DNA of 64,000 bases from Megalopta genalis (GCF_051020955.1 NW_027476483.1:62001-126000), one strand, 5' to 3'; positions 10,314 to 25,000 are shown, counted from the stretch's first letter. Made by a program: numbers and translations. Notes: a model not told the origin generated them from the sequence alone.

Positions 10314-11309
10314 TTGAAGCTAAATCGTGTGTTTTGCATGGATTTGAAGCTAACTCGTTTGTTTCTCCTGTATTTGAAGCTGTATCATTTATATCGCAAG
10401 TATTTGAAGCTAAACCATTTGTTTCGCATGGATTTGAAGCTAAGCCTTCTACTTCGCATTGATTCGATCCTAAATGACGTGTTTTGCATGGATTTGAAAC
10501 TAAGCCATCTACATCACATTGATTTGAAGCTAAATCATGTGTTTCGCGTGGATTTGAAGGTAACTCGTTTGTTTCGCATGCAGTTGAAGCAAAATCATGT
10601 CTTTCACAAGTATTTGAAGATGAACCATTTGAATCGCATGACTTTGAACCTGAACCTTCTACTTCGCACTGATTTGCACCTAAATAATGTTTTTCGCATG
10701 GATTTGAAGCTAAACCTTCTACATCCCATGGATTTGATGCTAAATCATGTATTTGGCATGGATTTGAAGCTAAACCTTCTACATCGCATTGATTTGCAGC
10801 TGAATCATGCGTTTCGCATGGATTTGCAGCTAACTCGTTCGTTTCGCCTGCATTTGAAACTATATCACTTATATCGCAAGTATTTGAAGCTAAATGATAT
10901 GTTTCGCTTGGATTTGAAGCTAAACCTTCTACATCGCATTGATTTGAAGCTAATTTATGTGTTTCGCTTGGATTTGAATGTAACTCATTTGTTTCGCATG
11001 CAGTTGAAGCTATATCACCTATATCCCAAGTGTAGGAAGCTCAATCATTTGTTTCGCATGGATTTGAAGCTAAACCTGCTACCTCGCATTGATTTGAAGC
11101 TAAATTATGTGTTTCGCGTGGATTTGAATGTAACTCATTTGTTTCGCATGCAGTTGAAGCTATATCACCTATATCCCAAGTGTAGGAAGCTCAATCATTT
11201 GTTTCGCATGGATTTGAAGCTAAACTTGCTACTTCGCATTGATTTGAAGCTAAATTATGTGTTTCCCATGTATTTGAAGCTAACTCGTTTGTTTCGCATG
11301 CAGTTGTAG
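10314..11309 (+). other. Open decapeptide frame of 331 codons on the plus strand, probably a repeat by-product
   Basis: A plus-strand frame of MDLKL-type decapeptides. Its first ~600 bp correspond to the recurring sub-block also seen near 160-750, 16666, 18998, 26608, 36764, 45660 and 56274 (marked by GATTCGATCC and the CATTTGAATCGCATGGC unit). It stops at TTGTAGC, a TAG created inside the core of the variant unit GCAGTTGTAGCTAAATAG, shared with other copies of that unit. There is no recognisable domain. It is recorded only as one of the longest open stretches. Confidence 0.2.
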
Positions 11310-14300
11310 CTAAATAGTGTATATCACAAGTATTTGTAACTAAACCATTTGTTTCGCATGGATTTGAAGCTAAGCCTCCTACTTCGCATTGATTTGAAGC
11401 TAAATCATTTGTTTCGCGTGGAATTGAAGCTACGTCGTTTGTTCCTCCAGATTTTGAAGCTATATCACTTATATCACAAGTATTTGAAGCTAAATCATGT
11501 GCGTCCCATGGATTTGAAGCTGAACTTGCTACATCGCATTGATTTGAAGCTAAATCTTGTCTATCGCATGGATTTGCGGCTAAACCCTCTACATCGCATT
11601 GATTTGCAACTAAATCATGTGTTTCGCATGGATCTGAAGCTAACTCGTTTGTTTCGCCTGCATTTGAAGCTATATCACTTATATTCGCAAGTATTTGATG
11701 CTAAATCATTCGTTTCGCATGGATTTGATGCTAAGCCTTCTACGTCGCATTGATTTGAAGCTAAATCATGTGTATCCCTTGGATTTGAAGCTGTATCGTT
11801 TTTTTCGCATGCAGTTGAATCTATATCATTTATATCGCAAGTATCTGAAGCTAAATCATTTGTTTCTTATGGATTTGAAGCTAAACCTTATACATCCCAT
11901 GGATTTGAAGCTAAATCATGTGTTTGGCATGGATTTGAAGCTAAACCTTCTACATCGCATTGATTTGCATCTGAATCATGTGTTTCGCATGGATCTGAAG
12001 CTAACTCGTTTGTTTCGCCAGCATTTGAAGCTATATCACTTATATTCACAAGTATTTGATGCTAAATCAATCGTTTCGCATGGATTTGAAGCTAACCCTT
12101 TTACTTCGCATTGATTTGAAGTTAAATCATGTGTTTCCCTTGGATTTGAAGCTGAATCGTTTTTTTCGCATGCAGTTGAATCTATATCATTTGTATCCCA
12201 AGTATCTGAAGCTAAATCATTTGTTTCTCATGGATTTGAAGCTAAACCTTCTACATCCCATGGTTTTGAAGCTTAATCATGTGTTTTGCATGGATTTGAA
12301 GCTAACTTGATTGTATCCTCTGCAGTTGTTGTTACTTCATTTATATCGCAAGTATTTGAAGCTAAACCTTCTACATCGCATTGATTTGAAGCTAAATCGT
12401 GTGTTTCGCATGGATTTGAAGCTAAACCTTCTACATCGCATTGATTTGAAGCTAAATCGTGTGTTTCGCATGGATTTGAAGCTAAGCCTTCTACTTCGCA
12501 TTGTTTTGAAGCTTAATCATGTGTTTTGCATGGATTTGAAGCTATCTCGTTTGTTTCGCCTGCAGTTGAATCTATATCACATATATCACAAGTTTTTGAA
12601 GCATAACCATTTGTTCCGCACGGATTTGAAGCTACGCCTTCTACTTCGCATTGATTTGAAGTTAAACCATCTGTTTCGCTTGGATTTGAAGCTAACACGT
12701 TTGTTTCGCCTGCATTTGAAGCTATATCACTTATATTCGCAAGTATTTGTTGCTAAATCATTCGTTTCGCATGGGTTTGAAGCTAACCCTTTTACTTCGC
12801 ATTGATTTGAAGTTAAATCATGTGTTTCCCTTGGATTTGAAGCTGAATCGTTTTTTTCGCATGCAGTTGAATCTATATCATTTATATCGCAAGTATCTGA
12901 AGCTAAATCATTTGTTTCTCATGGATTTGAAGCAAAACCTTCTACATCTCATGGATTTGAAGCTAAATCATGTGTTTGGCATGGATTTGAAGCTAAACCT
13001 GCTACTTCGCATTGATTTGAAGCTAAATTATGTGTTTTGCGTGGAGTTGAAGGTAGCTCGTTGTTTCGCATGCTGTTGAATCTAAATCATGCATTTCACA
13101 AGAATATGAAGCCGAAACATTAGATTCGCATGTATTAGAAGCTAAGCCTTCTACTTGGCATTGAATTGAAGCTAAATCGTGTGTTTTGTATGGATTTGAA
13201 GCTAACTCGTTTGTTTCTCCTGTATTTGAAGCTGTATCATTTATATCGCAAGTATTTGAAGCTAAAGCATTTGTTTCGCATGGATTTGAAGCTAAGCCTT
13301 CTACTTCGCATTGATTGGATCCTAAATCACGTGTTTTACTTGGATTTGAATCTAAGCCTTCTACATAGCATTGATTTGCAGCTGAATTATGTGTTTCGCA
13401 TTGGTTTTGAAGCTAACTCGTTCGTTTCTCCTGCATTTGAAACTATATCACTTATATCGCAAGTATTTGAAGCTAAACAATTGATTCGCATGGATTTGAA
13501 GCTCTGCCTTCTACTTCCCATTGATTTGACGCTAAATATTGTGTTTCGAATGGATTTGAAGCTAACTCGTTTGCTTCGAATGCAGTTGAAACTAAATCAT
13601 GTATATCACAAGTATTTGCTGCTAAACAATTGATTCGCATGGATTTGAAGCTTCGCCTTCTACTTGGCATTGAATTGAAGCTAAATCGTGTGTTTTGCAT
13701 GGATTTGAAGCTAACTCGTTTGTTTCTCCTGTATTTGAAGCTGTATCATTTATATCGCAAGTATTTGAAGCTAATCCGTTTGTTTCGCATGGATTTGAAG
13801 CTAAGCCTTCTACTTCGCATTGATTGGATCCTAAATCACGTGTTTTGCATGGATTTGAAGCTAAGCCTTCTACATCGTATTGATTTGAAGCTAAATCATG
13901 CATTTCGCAAGTATTTGAAGCCGAACCATTAGATTCGCATGGATTTGAAGCTAAGCCTTCTACTTCGCACTGATTTGAAGTTAAATCATGTGTTTCGCCT
14001 GGATTTGGAGCTAACTCGTTTGCTTCGAATGCAGTTCAAGCTAAATCATGTATATCACAAGTATTTGAAGCTACACCATTTGTATCGCATGGATTTGAAG
14101 CTCTGCCTTCTACTTCGCATTTATTTGACGCTAAATATTGTGTTTCGAATGGATTTGAAGCTAACTCGTTTGTTTCGCATGCAGTTAAAACTAAATCATG
14201 TATATCACAAGTATTTGCAGCTAAACAATTGATTCGCATGGATTTGAACCTAAGCCTTCTACTTGGCATTGAATTGAAGCTAAATCGTGTGTTTTGCATG

Positions 14301-15318
14301 GATTTGAAGCTAACTCGTTCGTTTCTCCTGTATTTGAAGCTGTATCATTTATATCGCAAGTATTTGAAGCTAAACCATTTGTATCGCATGGATTTGAAGC
14401 TAAGCCTTCTACTTCGCATTGATTGGATCCTAAATCACGTGTTTTGCATGGATTTGAAGCTAAGCCTTCTACATCGCATTGATTTGAAGCTAAATCATGT
14501 GTTTCGCGTGGATTTGAAGGTAACTCGTTTGTTTCGCATGCAGTTGAAGCTAAATCATGCATTTCACAAGTATTTGAAGCAGAACCATTAGATTCGCATG
14601 GATTTGAAGCTAAGCCTTCTACTTCGCACTGATTTGAAGCTAAATCATGTGTTTCGCGTGGATTCGGAGCTAACTCGTTTGCTTCGAATGCAGTTGAAGC
14701 TAAATCATGTATATCACAACTATTTGAAGCTAAACCATTTGTATCGCATGGATTTGAAGCTCTGCCTTCTACTTCGCATTGATTTGACGCTAAATATTGT
14801 GTTTCGAATGGATTTGAAGCTAACTCGTTTGTTTCGCATGCAGTTGAAACTAAATCATGTATATCACATGTATTTGCACCTAAACAATTGATTCGCCTGG
14901 ATTTGAAGCTAAGCCTTCTACTTGGCATTGAATTGAAGCTAAATCGTGTGATTTGCATGGATTTCAAGCTAACTCGTTTGTTTCTCCTGTATTTGAAGCT
15001 ATATCATTTATGTCGCAAGTATTTGAAGCTAAAGCATTTGTTTCGCATGGATTTGAAGCTAAGCCTTCTACTTCGCATTGATTGGATCCTAAATCACGTG
15101 TTTTGCATGGATTTGAAGCTAAGCCTTCTACATCGCATTGATTTGCAGCAGAAGCATGTGTTTCGCATGGATTTGAAGCTAACTCTTTCGTATCTCCTGC
15201 ATTTGAAACTATATCACTTATATCGCAAGTATTGGAAGCTAAATCATGTGTTTCGCTTGGATTTGAAACTAAACCTTCTACATCGCATTGATTTGAAGCT
15301 AAATTATGTGTTTCGCTT

Positions 15319-15923
15319 GGATTTGAATGTAACTTATTTGTTTCGCATGCAGTTGAAGCTATATCACCTATATCCCAAGTGTAGGAAGCTCAATCATTTC
15401 GCATGGATTTCAAGCTAAACCTGCTACTTCGCATTGATTTGAAGCTAAATTATGTGTTTCGCGTGGATTTGAAGGTAACTCGTTGTTTCGCATGCAGTTG
15501 AAGCTAATTCATGCATTTCACAAGTATTTGAAGCCGAACCATTAGATTCGCATGGATTTGAAGCTAAGCCTTCTACTTCGCACTGATTTGAAGTTAAATC
15601 ATGTGTTTCGCGTGGATTTGGAGCTAACTCGTCTGCTTCGAATGCAGTTTAAGCCAAATCATGTATATCACAAGTATTTGAAGCTAAACCATTTGTATCG
15701 CATGGATTTGAAGCTCTGCCTTCTACTTCGCATTGATTTGACGCTAAATATTGTGTTTCGAATGGATTTGAAGCTAACTCGTTTGTTTCGCATGCAGTTG
15801 AAGCTAAATCATGTATATCACAAGTATTTGCAGCTAAACAATTGATTCGCATGGATTTGAAGCTAAGCCTTCTATTTCGCATTGATTGGATCCTAAATCA
15901 CGTGGTTTGCATGGATTTGAAGC
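15319..15923. repeat. 0.6-kb segment repeated ~2 kb downstream, first copy
   Basis: It matches 17322-17956 by eye, with an offset of 2,003 bp at the left and 2,033 bp at the right because the downstream copy has gained one 30-bp unit. Both copies share the private features ATCATTTCGCATGGATTTCA (a shortened unit) and CTCGTCTGCTTCGAATGC. Confidence 0.8.
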
Positions 15924-17330
15924 AAAGCCTTCTACATCGCATTGATTTGCAGCAGAAGCATGTGTTTCGCATGGATTTGAAGCTAACTCTTTCGTTTCTC
16001 CTGCATTTGAAACTATATCACTTATATCGCAGGTATTGGAAGCTACATCATGTGTTTCGCTTGGATTTGAAGCTGAACCATCTACATCGCATTGATTTGA
16101 AGCTAAATTATGTGTTTCGCTTGGATTTGAATGTAACTCATTTGTTTCGCATGCAGTTGAAGCTATATCACCTATATCCCAAATGTAGGAAGCTCAATCA
16201 TTTGTTTCGCATGCATTTCAAGCTGAACCTGCTACTTCGCATTGATTTGAAGCTAAATCATGTGTTTCGCGTGGATTTGAAGGTAACTCGTTTGTTTCGC
16301 ATGCAGTTGAAGCTAAATCATGTCTTTCACAAGTATTTGAAGATGAAACATTTGAATCGCATGGCTTTGAACCTGAGCCTTCTACTTCGCACTGATTTGC
16401 ACCTAAATAATGTGTTTCGCATGCAGTTGAAACTAAATCACGTATATCACAAGTATTTGCAGCTAAACAATTGATTCGCATGGATTTGAAGCTAAGCCTT
16501 CTACTTGGCATTGAATTGAAGCTAAGTCGTGTGTTTTGCATGGATTTAAAGCTAACTCGTTTGTTTCTCCTGTATTTGAATCTGTATCATTTATGTCGCA
16601 AGTATTTGAAGCTAAACCATTTGTTTCGCATGTATTAGAAGCTAAGCCTTCTACTTGGCATTGAATTGAAGCTAAATCGTGTGTTTTGCATGGATTTGAA
16701 GCTGACTCGTTTGTTTCTCCTGTATTTGAAGCTGTATCATTTATATCGCAAGTATTTGAAGCTAAACCATTTGTTTCGCATGGATTTGAAGCTAAGCCTT
16801 CTACTTCGCATTGATTCGATCCTAAATGACGTGTTTTGCATCGATTTGAAACTAAGCCTTCTACATCACATTGATTTGAAGCTAAATCATGTGTTTCGCG
16901 TGGATTTGAAGGTAACTCGTTTGTTTCGCATGCAGTTGAAGCTAAATCATGTCTTTCACAAGTATTTGAAGATGAACCATTTGAATCGCATGGCTTTGAA
17001 CCTGAACCTTCTACTTCGCACTGATTTGCACCTAAATAATGTTTTTCGAATGGATTTGAAGCTAAACCTTCTACATCCCATGGATTTGATGCTAAATCAT
17101 GTGTTTGGCATGGATTTGAAGCTAAACCTTCTACATCGCATTGATTTGCAGCTGAATCATGCGTTTCGCATGGATTTGCAGCTAACTCGTTCGTTTCGCC
17201 TGCATTTGAAACTATATCACTTATATGGCAAGTATTTGAAGCTAAATCATGTGTTTCGCATGGATTTGAAGCTAAACCTGCTACTTCGCATTGATTTGAA
17301 GCTAAATTATGTGTTTCGCGTGGATTTGAA
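15909..17330. repeat. 1.42-kb cassette, copy 1 of 5
   Basis: This cassette recurs at 25851-27272, 36007-37428, 44903-46324 and, without its left part, 56165-56938. Offsets between neighbouring copies are 9,942, 10,156, 8,896 and 10,614 bp and stay constant through each cassette, so there is no indel inside it. It includes the private series GATTCGATCCTAAATGACGT, ACATCACATTG, CATTTGAATCGCATGGC and TATATGGCAAG. In copy 1 a unit near 15950-15980 (GATTTGCAGCAGAAGC) differs from the later copies. Confidence 0.85.
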
Positions 17331-17956
17331 TGTAACTTATTTGTTTCGCATGCAGTTGAAGCTATATCACCTATATCCCAAGTGTAGGAAGCTCAATCAT
17401 TTCGCATGGATTTCAAGCTAAACCTGCTACTTCGCATTGATTTGAAGCTAAATTATGTGTTTCGCGTGGATTTGAAGGTAACTCGTTGTTTCGCATGCAG
17501 TTGAAGCTAATTCATGCATTTCACAAGTATTTGAAGCCGAACCATTAGATTCGCATGGATTTGAAGCTAAGCCTTCTACTTCGCACTGATTTGAAGTTAA
17601 ATCATGTGTTTCGCGTGGATTTGGAGCTAAATCATGTGTTTCGCGTGGATTTGGAGCTAACTCGTCTGCTTCGAATGCAGTTTAAGCCAAATCATGTATA
17701 TCACAAGTATTTGAAGCTAAACCATTTGTATCGCATGGATTTGATGCTCTGCCTTCTACTTCGCATTGATTTGACGCTAAATATTGTGTTTCGAATGGAT
17801 TTGAAGCTAACTCGTTTGTTTCGCATGCAGTTGAAGCTAAATCATGTATATCACAAGTATTTGCAGCTAAACAATTGATTCGCATGGATTTGAAGCTAAG
17901 CCTTCTATTTCGCATTGATTGGATCCTAAATCACGTGGTTTGCATGGATTTGAAGC
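17322..17956. repeat. 0.6-kb segment, second copy with an extra unit
   Basis: Downstream counterpart of 15319-15923. It contains one extra 30-bp E unit at 17621-17650, whose sequence repeats the neighbouring E unit exactly (ATCATGTGTTTCGCGTGG followed by ATTTGGAGCTAA), so a single-unit gain happened after the copies separated. Confidence 0.8.
17621..17650. repeat. Single 30-bp unit gain
   Basis: An extra E unit compared with the homologous position near 15618. The two adjacent E units share GGAGCTAA boundaries and the same interior. This is the smallest clean expansion event visible in the window. Confidence 0.8.
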
Positions 17957-20900
17957 TAAGCCTTCTACATCGCATTGATTTGAAGCTAAATCATGTATTT
18001 CGCGTGGATTTGAAGGAAACTCGTTTGTTTCGCATGCAGTTGAAGCTAAATCATGTCTTTCACAAGTATTTGAAGATGAACCAATTGAATCGCATGGCTT
18101 TGAACCTGAGCCTTCTGCTTGGCACTGATTTGCACCTAAATAATGTGTTTCGCATGCAGTTGAAACTAAATCATGTATATCACAAGTATTTGCAGCTAAA
18201 CAGGTGATTCGCATGGATTTGAAGCTAAGCCTTCTACTTGGCATTGAATTGAAGCTAAATCGTGTGTTTTGCATGGATTTGAAGCTAACTCGTTTGTTTC
18301 TCCTGTATTGGAATCTGTATCATTTATATCGCAAGTATTTGAAGCTAAACCATTTGTTTCGCATGTATTAGAAGCTAAGTCTTCTACTTGGCATTGAATT
18401 GAAGCTAGATCGTGTGTTTTGCATGGATTTGAAGCTAACTCGTTTGGTTCTCCTGTATTTGAAGCTGTATCATTTATATCGCAAGTATTTGAATCTAAAC
18501 CATTTGTTTCGCATGGATTTGAAGCTAAGCCTTCTACTTCGCACTGATTTGATGTTAAATCATGTCTTTCGTGTGGATTTGGAGCTACCTCGATTGCTTC
18601 GAATGCAGTGGAAGCTAAATCGTTTATATCACAAGTATTTGAAGCTAAACCATTTGTATCGCATGGATTTGAAGCTCTGCCTTCTACTTCGCATTGATTT
18701 GACGCTAAGTATTGTGTTTCGAATGGATTTGAAGCTAACTCGTTTGTTTCGCATGCAGTTGAAACTAAATCATGTTTATCACAAGTATTTGCAGATAAAC
18801 AATTGATTCGCATGGATTTGAAGCTAAGACTTCTACTTGGCATTGAATTGAAGCTAAATCGTGTGTTTTGCATGGATTTGAAGGTAACTCGTTTGTTTCT
18901 CCTGTATTTGCAGCTGTATCATTTATATCGCAAGTATTTGAAGCTAAACCATTTGTTTCGCATGTATTAGAAGCTAAGCCTTCTACTTGGCATTGAATTG
19001 AAGCTAAATCGTGTGTTTTGCATGGATTTGAAGCTAACTCGTTTGTTTCTCCTGTATTTGAAGCTGTATCATTTATATCGCAAGTATTTGAAGCTAAACC
19101 ATTTGTTTCGCATGGATTTGAAGCTAAGCCTTCTACTTCGCATTGATTCGATCCTAAATCACGTGTTTTGCATGGATTTGAAACTAAGCCTTCTACATCA
19201 CATTGATTTGAAGCTAAATCATATGTTTCGCGTGGATTTGAAGGTAACTCGTTTGTTTCGCATGCAGTTGATGCTAAATCATATCTTTCACAAGTATTTG
19301 AAGATGAACCATTTGAATCGCATGGCTTTGAATCTGAACCTTCTACTTCGCACTGATTTCCACCTAAATAATATTTTTCGCATGGATTTAAAGCTAAACC
19401 TTCTACATCCCATGGATTTGAAGCTAAATCATGTGTTTGGCATGGATTTGAAGCTAAACCTTCTACATCGCACTGATTTGAAGTTAAATCATGTGTTTCG
19501 CGTGGATTTGGAGCTAACTCGTTTGCTTCGAATGCAGTTGAAGCTAAATCATGTATATCACAAGTATTTGCAGCTAAACAATTGATTCGCACGGATTTGA
19601 AGCTAAGCCTTCTACTTGGCATTGAATTGAAGCTAAATCGTGTGTTTTGCATGGATTTGAAGCTAACTCGTTTGTTTCTCCTGTATTTGAAGCTATATCA
19701 TTTATATCGCAAGTATTTGAAGCTAAATCATGTGTTTCGCTTGGATTTGAATCTAAACCTTCTACATCGCATTGATTTGAAGCTAAATTACGTGTTTCGC
19801 TTGGATTTGAGTGTAACTCATTTGTTTCGCATGGAGTTGAAGCTAAATCATGCATTTCACTAGTATTTCAAGCCGAACCATTAGATTCGCAAGGATTTGA
19901 AGCTAAGCCTTCTACTTCGCACTGATTTGAATTTAAATCATGTGTTTCGCGTGGATTTGGAGCTAACTCGTTTGCTTCGAATGCAGTTGAAGCTAAATCA
20001 TGTATATCACAAGTATTTGAAGCTAAACCATTTGTATCGCATGGATTTGAAGCTCTGCCTTCTACTTCGCATTGATTTGACGCTATATATTGTGTTTCGC
20101 ATGAATTTGAAGCTAACTCGTTTGTTTCGCATGCAGTTGAAACTAAATCATGTATATCACAAGTGTTTGCAGCTAAACAATTGATTGGCATGGATTTGAA
20201 GCTAAGCCTTCTACTTGGCATTGAATTGAAGCTAAATCGTGTATTTCTCATGGATTTGAAGCTAACTCGTTTGTTTCTCCTGTATTTGAAGCTGTATCAT
20301 TTATATCGCAAGTATTTGTAGCTAAACCATTTGTTTCGCATGGATTTGAAGCTAAGCCTTCTACTTCGCATTGATTGGATCCTAAATCATGTGTTTTGCA
20401 TGGATTTGAAGCTTAGCCTTCTACATCACATTGATTTGAAGCTAAATCATGTGTTTCGCGTGGATTTGAAGGTAAATCGTTTGTTTCGCATGCAGTTGAA
20501 GCTAAATCATGTCTTTCACAAGTATTTGAAGATGAACCATTTGCATCGCATGGCTTTGAACCTGAGCCTTCTACTTCGCATTGATTTGCGCCTAACAAAT
20601 GTGTTTCGCATGGATTAGAAGCTAAACCTTCTACATCCCATGGATTTGAAGCTAAATCATGTGTTTGTCATGGATTTGAAGTTAAACCTGCTACTTCGCA
20701 TTGATTTGAAGCTAAATTATGTGTTTCGCTTGGATTCGGAACTAACTCGTTTGCTTCGAATGCAGTTGAAGCTAAATCATGTATATCACAAGTATTTGAA
20801 GCTTAACCATTTGTATCGCATGGATTTGAAGCTCTGCCTTCTACTTCGCATTGATTTGACGCTAAATATTGTGTTTCGAATGGATTTGAAGCTAACTCGT

Positions 20901-21968
20901 TGGTTTCGCATGCATTTGAAACTAAATCATGTATATCACAAGTATTTGCAGCTAAACAGTTGATTCGCATGGATTTGAAGCTAAGCCTTCTACTTGGCAT
21001 TGAATTGAAGCTAAATCGTGTATTTCTCATGGATTTGAAGCTAACTCGTTTGTTTCTCCTGTATTTGAAGCTGTATCATTTATATCGCAAGTATTTGTAG
21101 CTAAACCATTTGTTTCGCATGGATTTGAAGCTAAGCCTTCTACTTCACATTGATTGGATCCTAAATCACGTGTTTTGAATGGATTTGAAGCTAAATCTGC
21201 TACTTCGCATTGATTTGAAGCTAAATTATGTGTTTCGCATGGATTTGAAGGTAACTCGTTTGTTTCGCATGCAGTTGTAGCTAAATCATGTCTTTCACAA
21301 TTATTTGAAGATAAACCATTTGAATCGCATTGATTTGAACCTGAGCCTTCTACTTCGCACTGATTTGCAGCTAAATAATGTGTTTCGCATGGATTTGAAG
21401 CTAAACCTTCTACATCCCATAGATTTGAAGATAAATCATGTGTTTTGTTTGGATTTGAAGCTAAACCTTCTACATCGCATTGATTTGCAGCTGAATCATG
21501 TGTTTGGCATGGATTTGAAGCTAAGTCGTTCGTTTCGGCTGTATTTGAAGCTAGATCACTTATATCGCAAGTATTTGAAGCTGAATCATGTGTTTCGCTT
21601 GGATTTGAAGCTAAACCTTCTACATCGCATTGATTTGAAGCTAAATCATGTGTTTCGCGTGGATTTGAAGATAACTCGTTTGTTTCGCATGCAGTTGAAG
21701 CTAAATCATGTCTTTCACAAGTATTTATAGATGAACCATTTGAATCGCATGGCTTTGAACCTGAGCCTTCTACTTCGTATTGATTTGAAGCTAAATCATG
21801 TGTTTCGCATGGATTTGAAGCTAACTCGTTTGTTTCGCATGGGTTTTGATGCTAAGCCTCCTAGAACGCACTGATTTGAAACTGAATCATGTCTTTCGCA
21901 TGGATTTGAAGCTAACTCGTTTTTTCCGCCTGCATTTGAAGCTATATCATGTATATCACAAGTATTTG

Positions 21969-22088
21969 AAGCTAAATCATTTGATTCGCATGGATTTGAA
22001 GCTAAACCTGCTACATCACATTGTTTTGAAGCTAAATCATTTGATTCGCATGGATTTGAAGCTAAACCTGCTACATCACATTGTTTTG
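21969..22088. repeat. 60-bp dimer present twice in tandem
   Basis: Two consecutive copies of a C-like unit (TCATTTGATTCGCATGG) plus a D unit (CCTGCTACATCACATTG). The super-repeat counterpart at about 32125-32244 also has two copies. The homologous positions near 48785 and 59400 have one copy and read ACATCGCATTG. This is a clean dimer copy-number difference between super-repeat families. Confidence 0.8.
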
Positions 22089-25000
22089 AAGCTAAATCAT
22101 GTGTTCCGCATGGATTTGAAGCTAACTCGTTTGTTTCGCCTGCAGTTGTAGCTAAATAATGTATATCACAAGTATTTGTAGCTAATCCATTAGTTTCGCA
22201 TGGATATGAAGCTAAACCTTCTACATCGCATTGATTTGAAGCTAAATTATGTGTTTCGCATGGATTTGAATCTAACTCGTTTGTGTCGCATGCAGTTGTA
22301 GCTTCATAATGTATATCACAAGTATTTGTAGCTAAACCATTTGTTTCGCATGGATATGAAGCTAAGCCTTCTACTTCGCATTGATTTGAAGCTAAATCAT
22401 TTGTTTCACATGGAATTGGAGCTACCTCGTTTGTTCCTCCAGCTTTTGAAGCTATATCACTTATATCGCAAGTATTTGAAGCTAAACCATTTGTTTCGCA
22501 TGGATTTGAAGCCAAGCCTTCTACTTCGCATTGATTGGATCCTAAATCACGTGTTTTGCATGGATTTGAAGCTAACCCTTCTACTTCGCACTGATTTGAA
22601 GTTAAATCATGTGTTTCGCGTGGATTTGGAGCTCACTCGTTTGCTTCGAATGCAGTTGAAGCTAAATCATGTATATCACAAGTATTTGAAGCTAAACCAT
22701 TTGTATCGCATGGATTTGAAGCTCTGCCTTCTACTTCGCATTGATTTGACGCTAAATATTTTGTTTCGAATGGAATTGAAGCTAATTCGTTTGTTTCGCA
22801 TGCAGTTGAAACTAAATCATGTATATCACAAGTATTTGCAGCTAAACAATTCATTCGCATGGATTTGAAGCTAAGCCTTCTACTTGGCATTGAATTGAAG
22901 CTAAATCGTCTGTTTTGCATGGATTTGAAGCTAACTCGTTTGTTTCTCCTGTATTTAAAGCTATATCATTTATATCGCAAGTATTTGAAGCTAAAGCATT
23001 TGTTTCGCATGGATTTGAAGCTAAACCTTCTACATCGCATTGATTTGCAGCTGAATCATGTGTTTCGCATGGATTTGAAGCTCTGCCTTCTACTTCGCAT
23101 TGATTTGACGCTCAATATTGTGTTTCGAATGGATTTGAAGCTAACTCGTTTTTTTCGCATGCAATTGAATCTAAATCATGTATATCACAAGTATTTGCAG
23201 CTAAACTATTGATTCGCATGGATTTGAAGATACGCCTTCTACTTCGCATTGATTGGATCCAAAATCACGTGTGTTGCATGGATTTGAAGCTAAGCCTTCT
23301 ACGTCGCATTGATTTGCAGCTGAATCATGTGTTTCGCATGGATTTGAAGCTAACTCGTTCGTTTCACCTGCATTTGAAACTATATCACTTATATCGCAAG
23401 TATTTGAAGCTAAATCATGTGTTTCGCTTGAATTTGAAGCTAAACCTTCTACATCGCATTGATTTGAAGATAAATTATGTGTTTCGCTTGGATTTGAATG
23501 TAACTCATTTGTTTCGCATGCAGTTGAAGCTATATCACCTATATCCCAAGTGTAGGAAGCTCAATCATTTGTTTCGCATGGATTTCAAGCTGAACCTGCT
23601 ACTTCGCATTGATTTGAAGCTAAATCATGTGTTTAGCGTGGATTTGAAGGTAACTCGTTTGTTTCGCATGCAGTTGAAGCTAAATCATGTCTTCCACAAG
23701 TATTTGAAGATGAACCATTTGAATCGCATGGCTTTGAACCGGAGCCTTCTACTTCGCACTGATTTGCACCTAAATAATGTGTTTCGCATGCAGTTGAAAC
23801 TAAATCATGTATATCACAAGTATTTGCAGCTAAACAATTGATTTGCATGGATTTGAAGCTAAGCCTTCTACTTGGCATTGAATTGAAGCTAAATCGTGTG
23901 TTTTGCATTGATTTGAAGCTAAATTATGTGTTTCGCGTGGATTTGAAGGTAACTCGTTTTTTCGCATGCAGTTGAAGCTAAATCATGCATTCCACAAGTA
24001 TTTGAAGCCGAACCATTAGATTCGCATGGATTTGAAGCTAATCCTTCTACTTCGTACTGATTTGAAGTTAAATCATGTGTTTCGCGTGGATTTGGAGCTA
24101 ACTCGTTTGCTTCGAGTGCAGTTGAAACTAAATCATGTATATCACAAGTATTTGCAGCTAAGCAATTGATTCGCATGGATTTGAAGCTTCGCCTTCTACT
24201 TGGCATTGAATTGAAGCTAAATCGTTTGTTTCTCCTGTATTTGAAGCTATATCATTTATATCGCAAGTATTTGAAGCTAAAGCATTTGTTTCGCATGGAT
24301 TTGAAGCTAAGCCTTCTACTTCGCATTGATTGGATTCTAAATCACGTGTTTTACTTGGATTTGAATCTAAGCCTTCTACATAGCATTGATTTGCAGCTGA
24401 GTCATGTGTTTCGCATTGGTTTTGAAGCTAACTCGTTTGTTTCTCCTGTACTTGAAGCTATATCATTTATATCGCAAGTATTTGAAGCTAAAGCATTTGT
24501 TTCGCATGGATTTGAAGCTAAACCTTCTACATCGCATTGATTTGCAGCTGAATCATGTGTTTCGCATGGATTTGAAGCTCTGCCTTCTACTTCGCATTGA
24601 TTTGACGCTCAATATTGTGTTTCGAATGGATTTGAAGCTAACTCGTTTTTTTCGCATGCAGTTGAATCTAAATCATGTATATCACAAGTATTTGCAGCTA
24701 AACTATTGATTCGCATGGATTTGAAGATAAGCCTTCTACTTCGCATTGATTGGATCCAAAATCACGTGTGTTGCATGGATTTGAAGCTAAGCCTTCTACG
24801 TCGCATTGATTTGCAGCTGAATCATGTGTTTCGCATGGATTTGAAGCTAACTCGTTCGTTTCACCTGCATTTGAAACTATATCACTTATATCGCAAGTAT
24901 TTGAAGCTAAATCATGTGTTTCGCTTGAATTTGAAGCTAAACCTTCTACATCGCATTGATTTGAAGATAAATTATGTGTTTCGCTTGGATTTGAATGTAA

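Noticed and set aside
14884..14895. Programmed -1 frameshift at CAATTGATT joining successive plus-strand frames
   Set aside because: The overlap is explained by the 29-bp unit. There is no classical slippery heptamer in the right phase and no downstream structure distinct from the repeat, and the two other -1 classes have different sequence.
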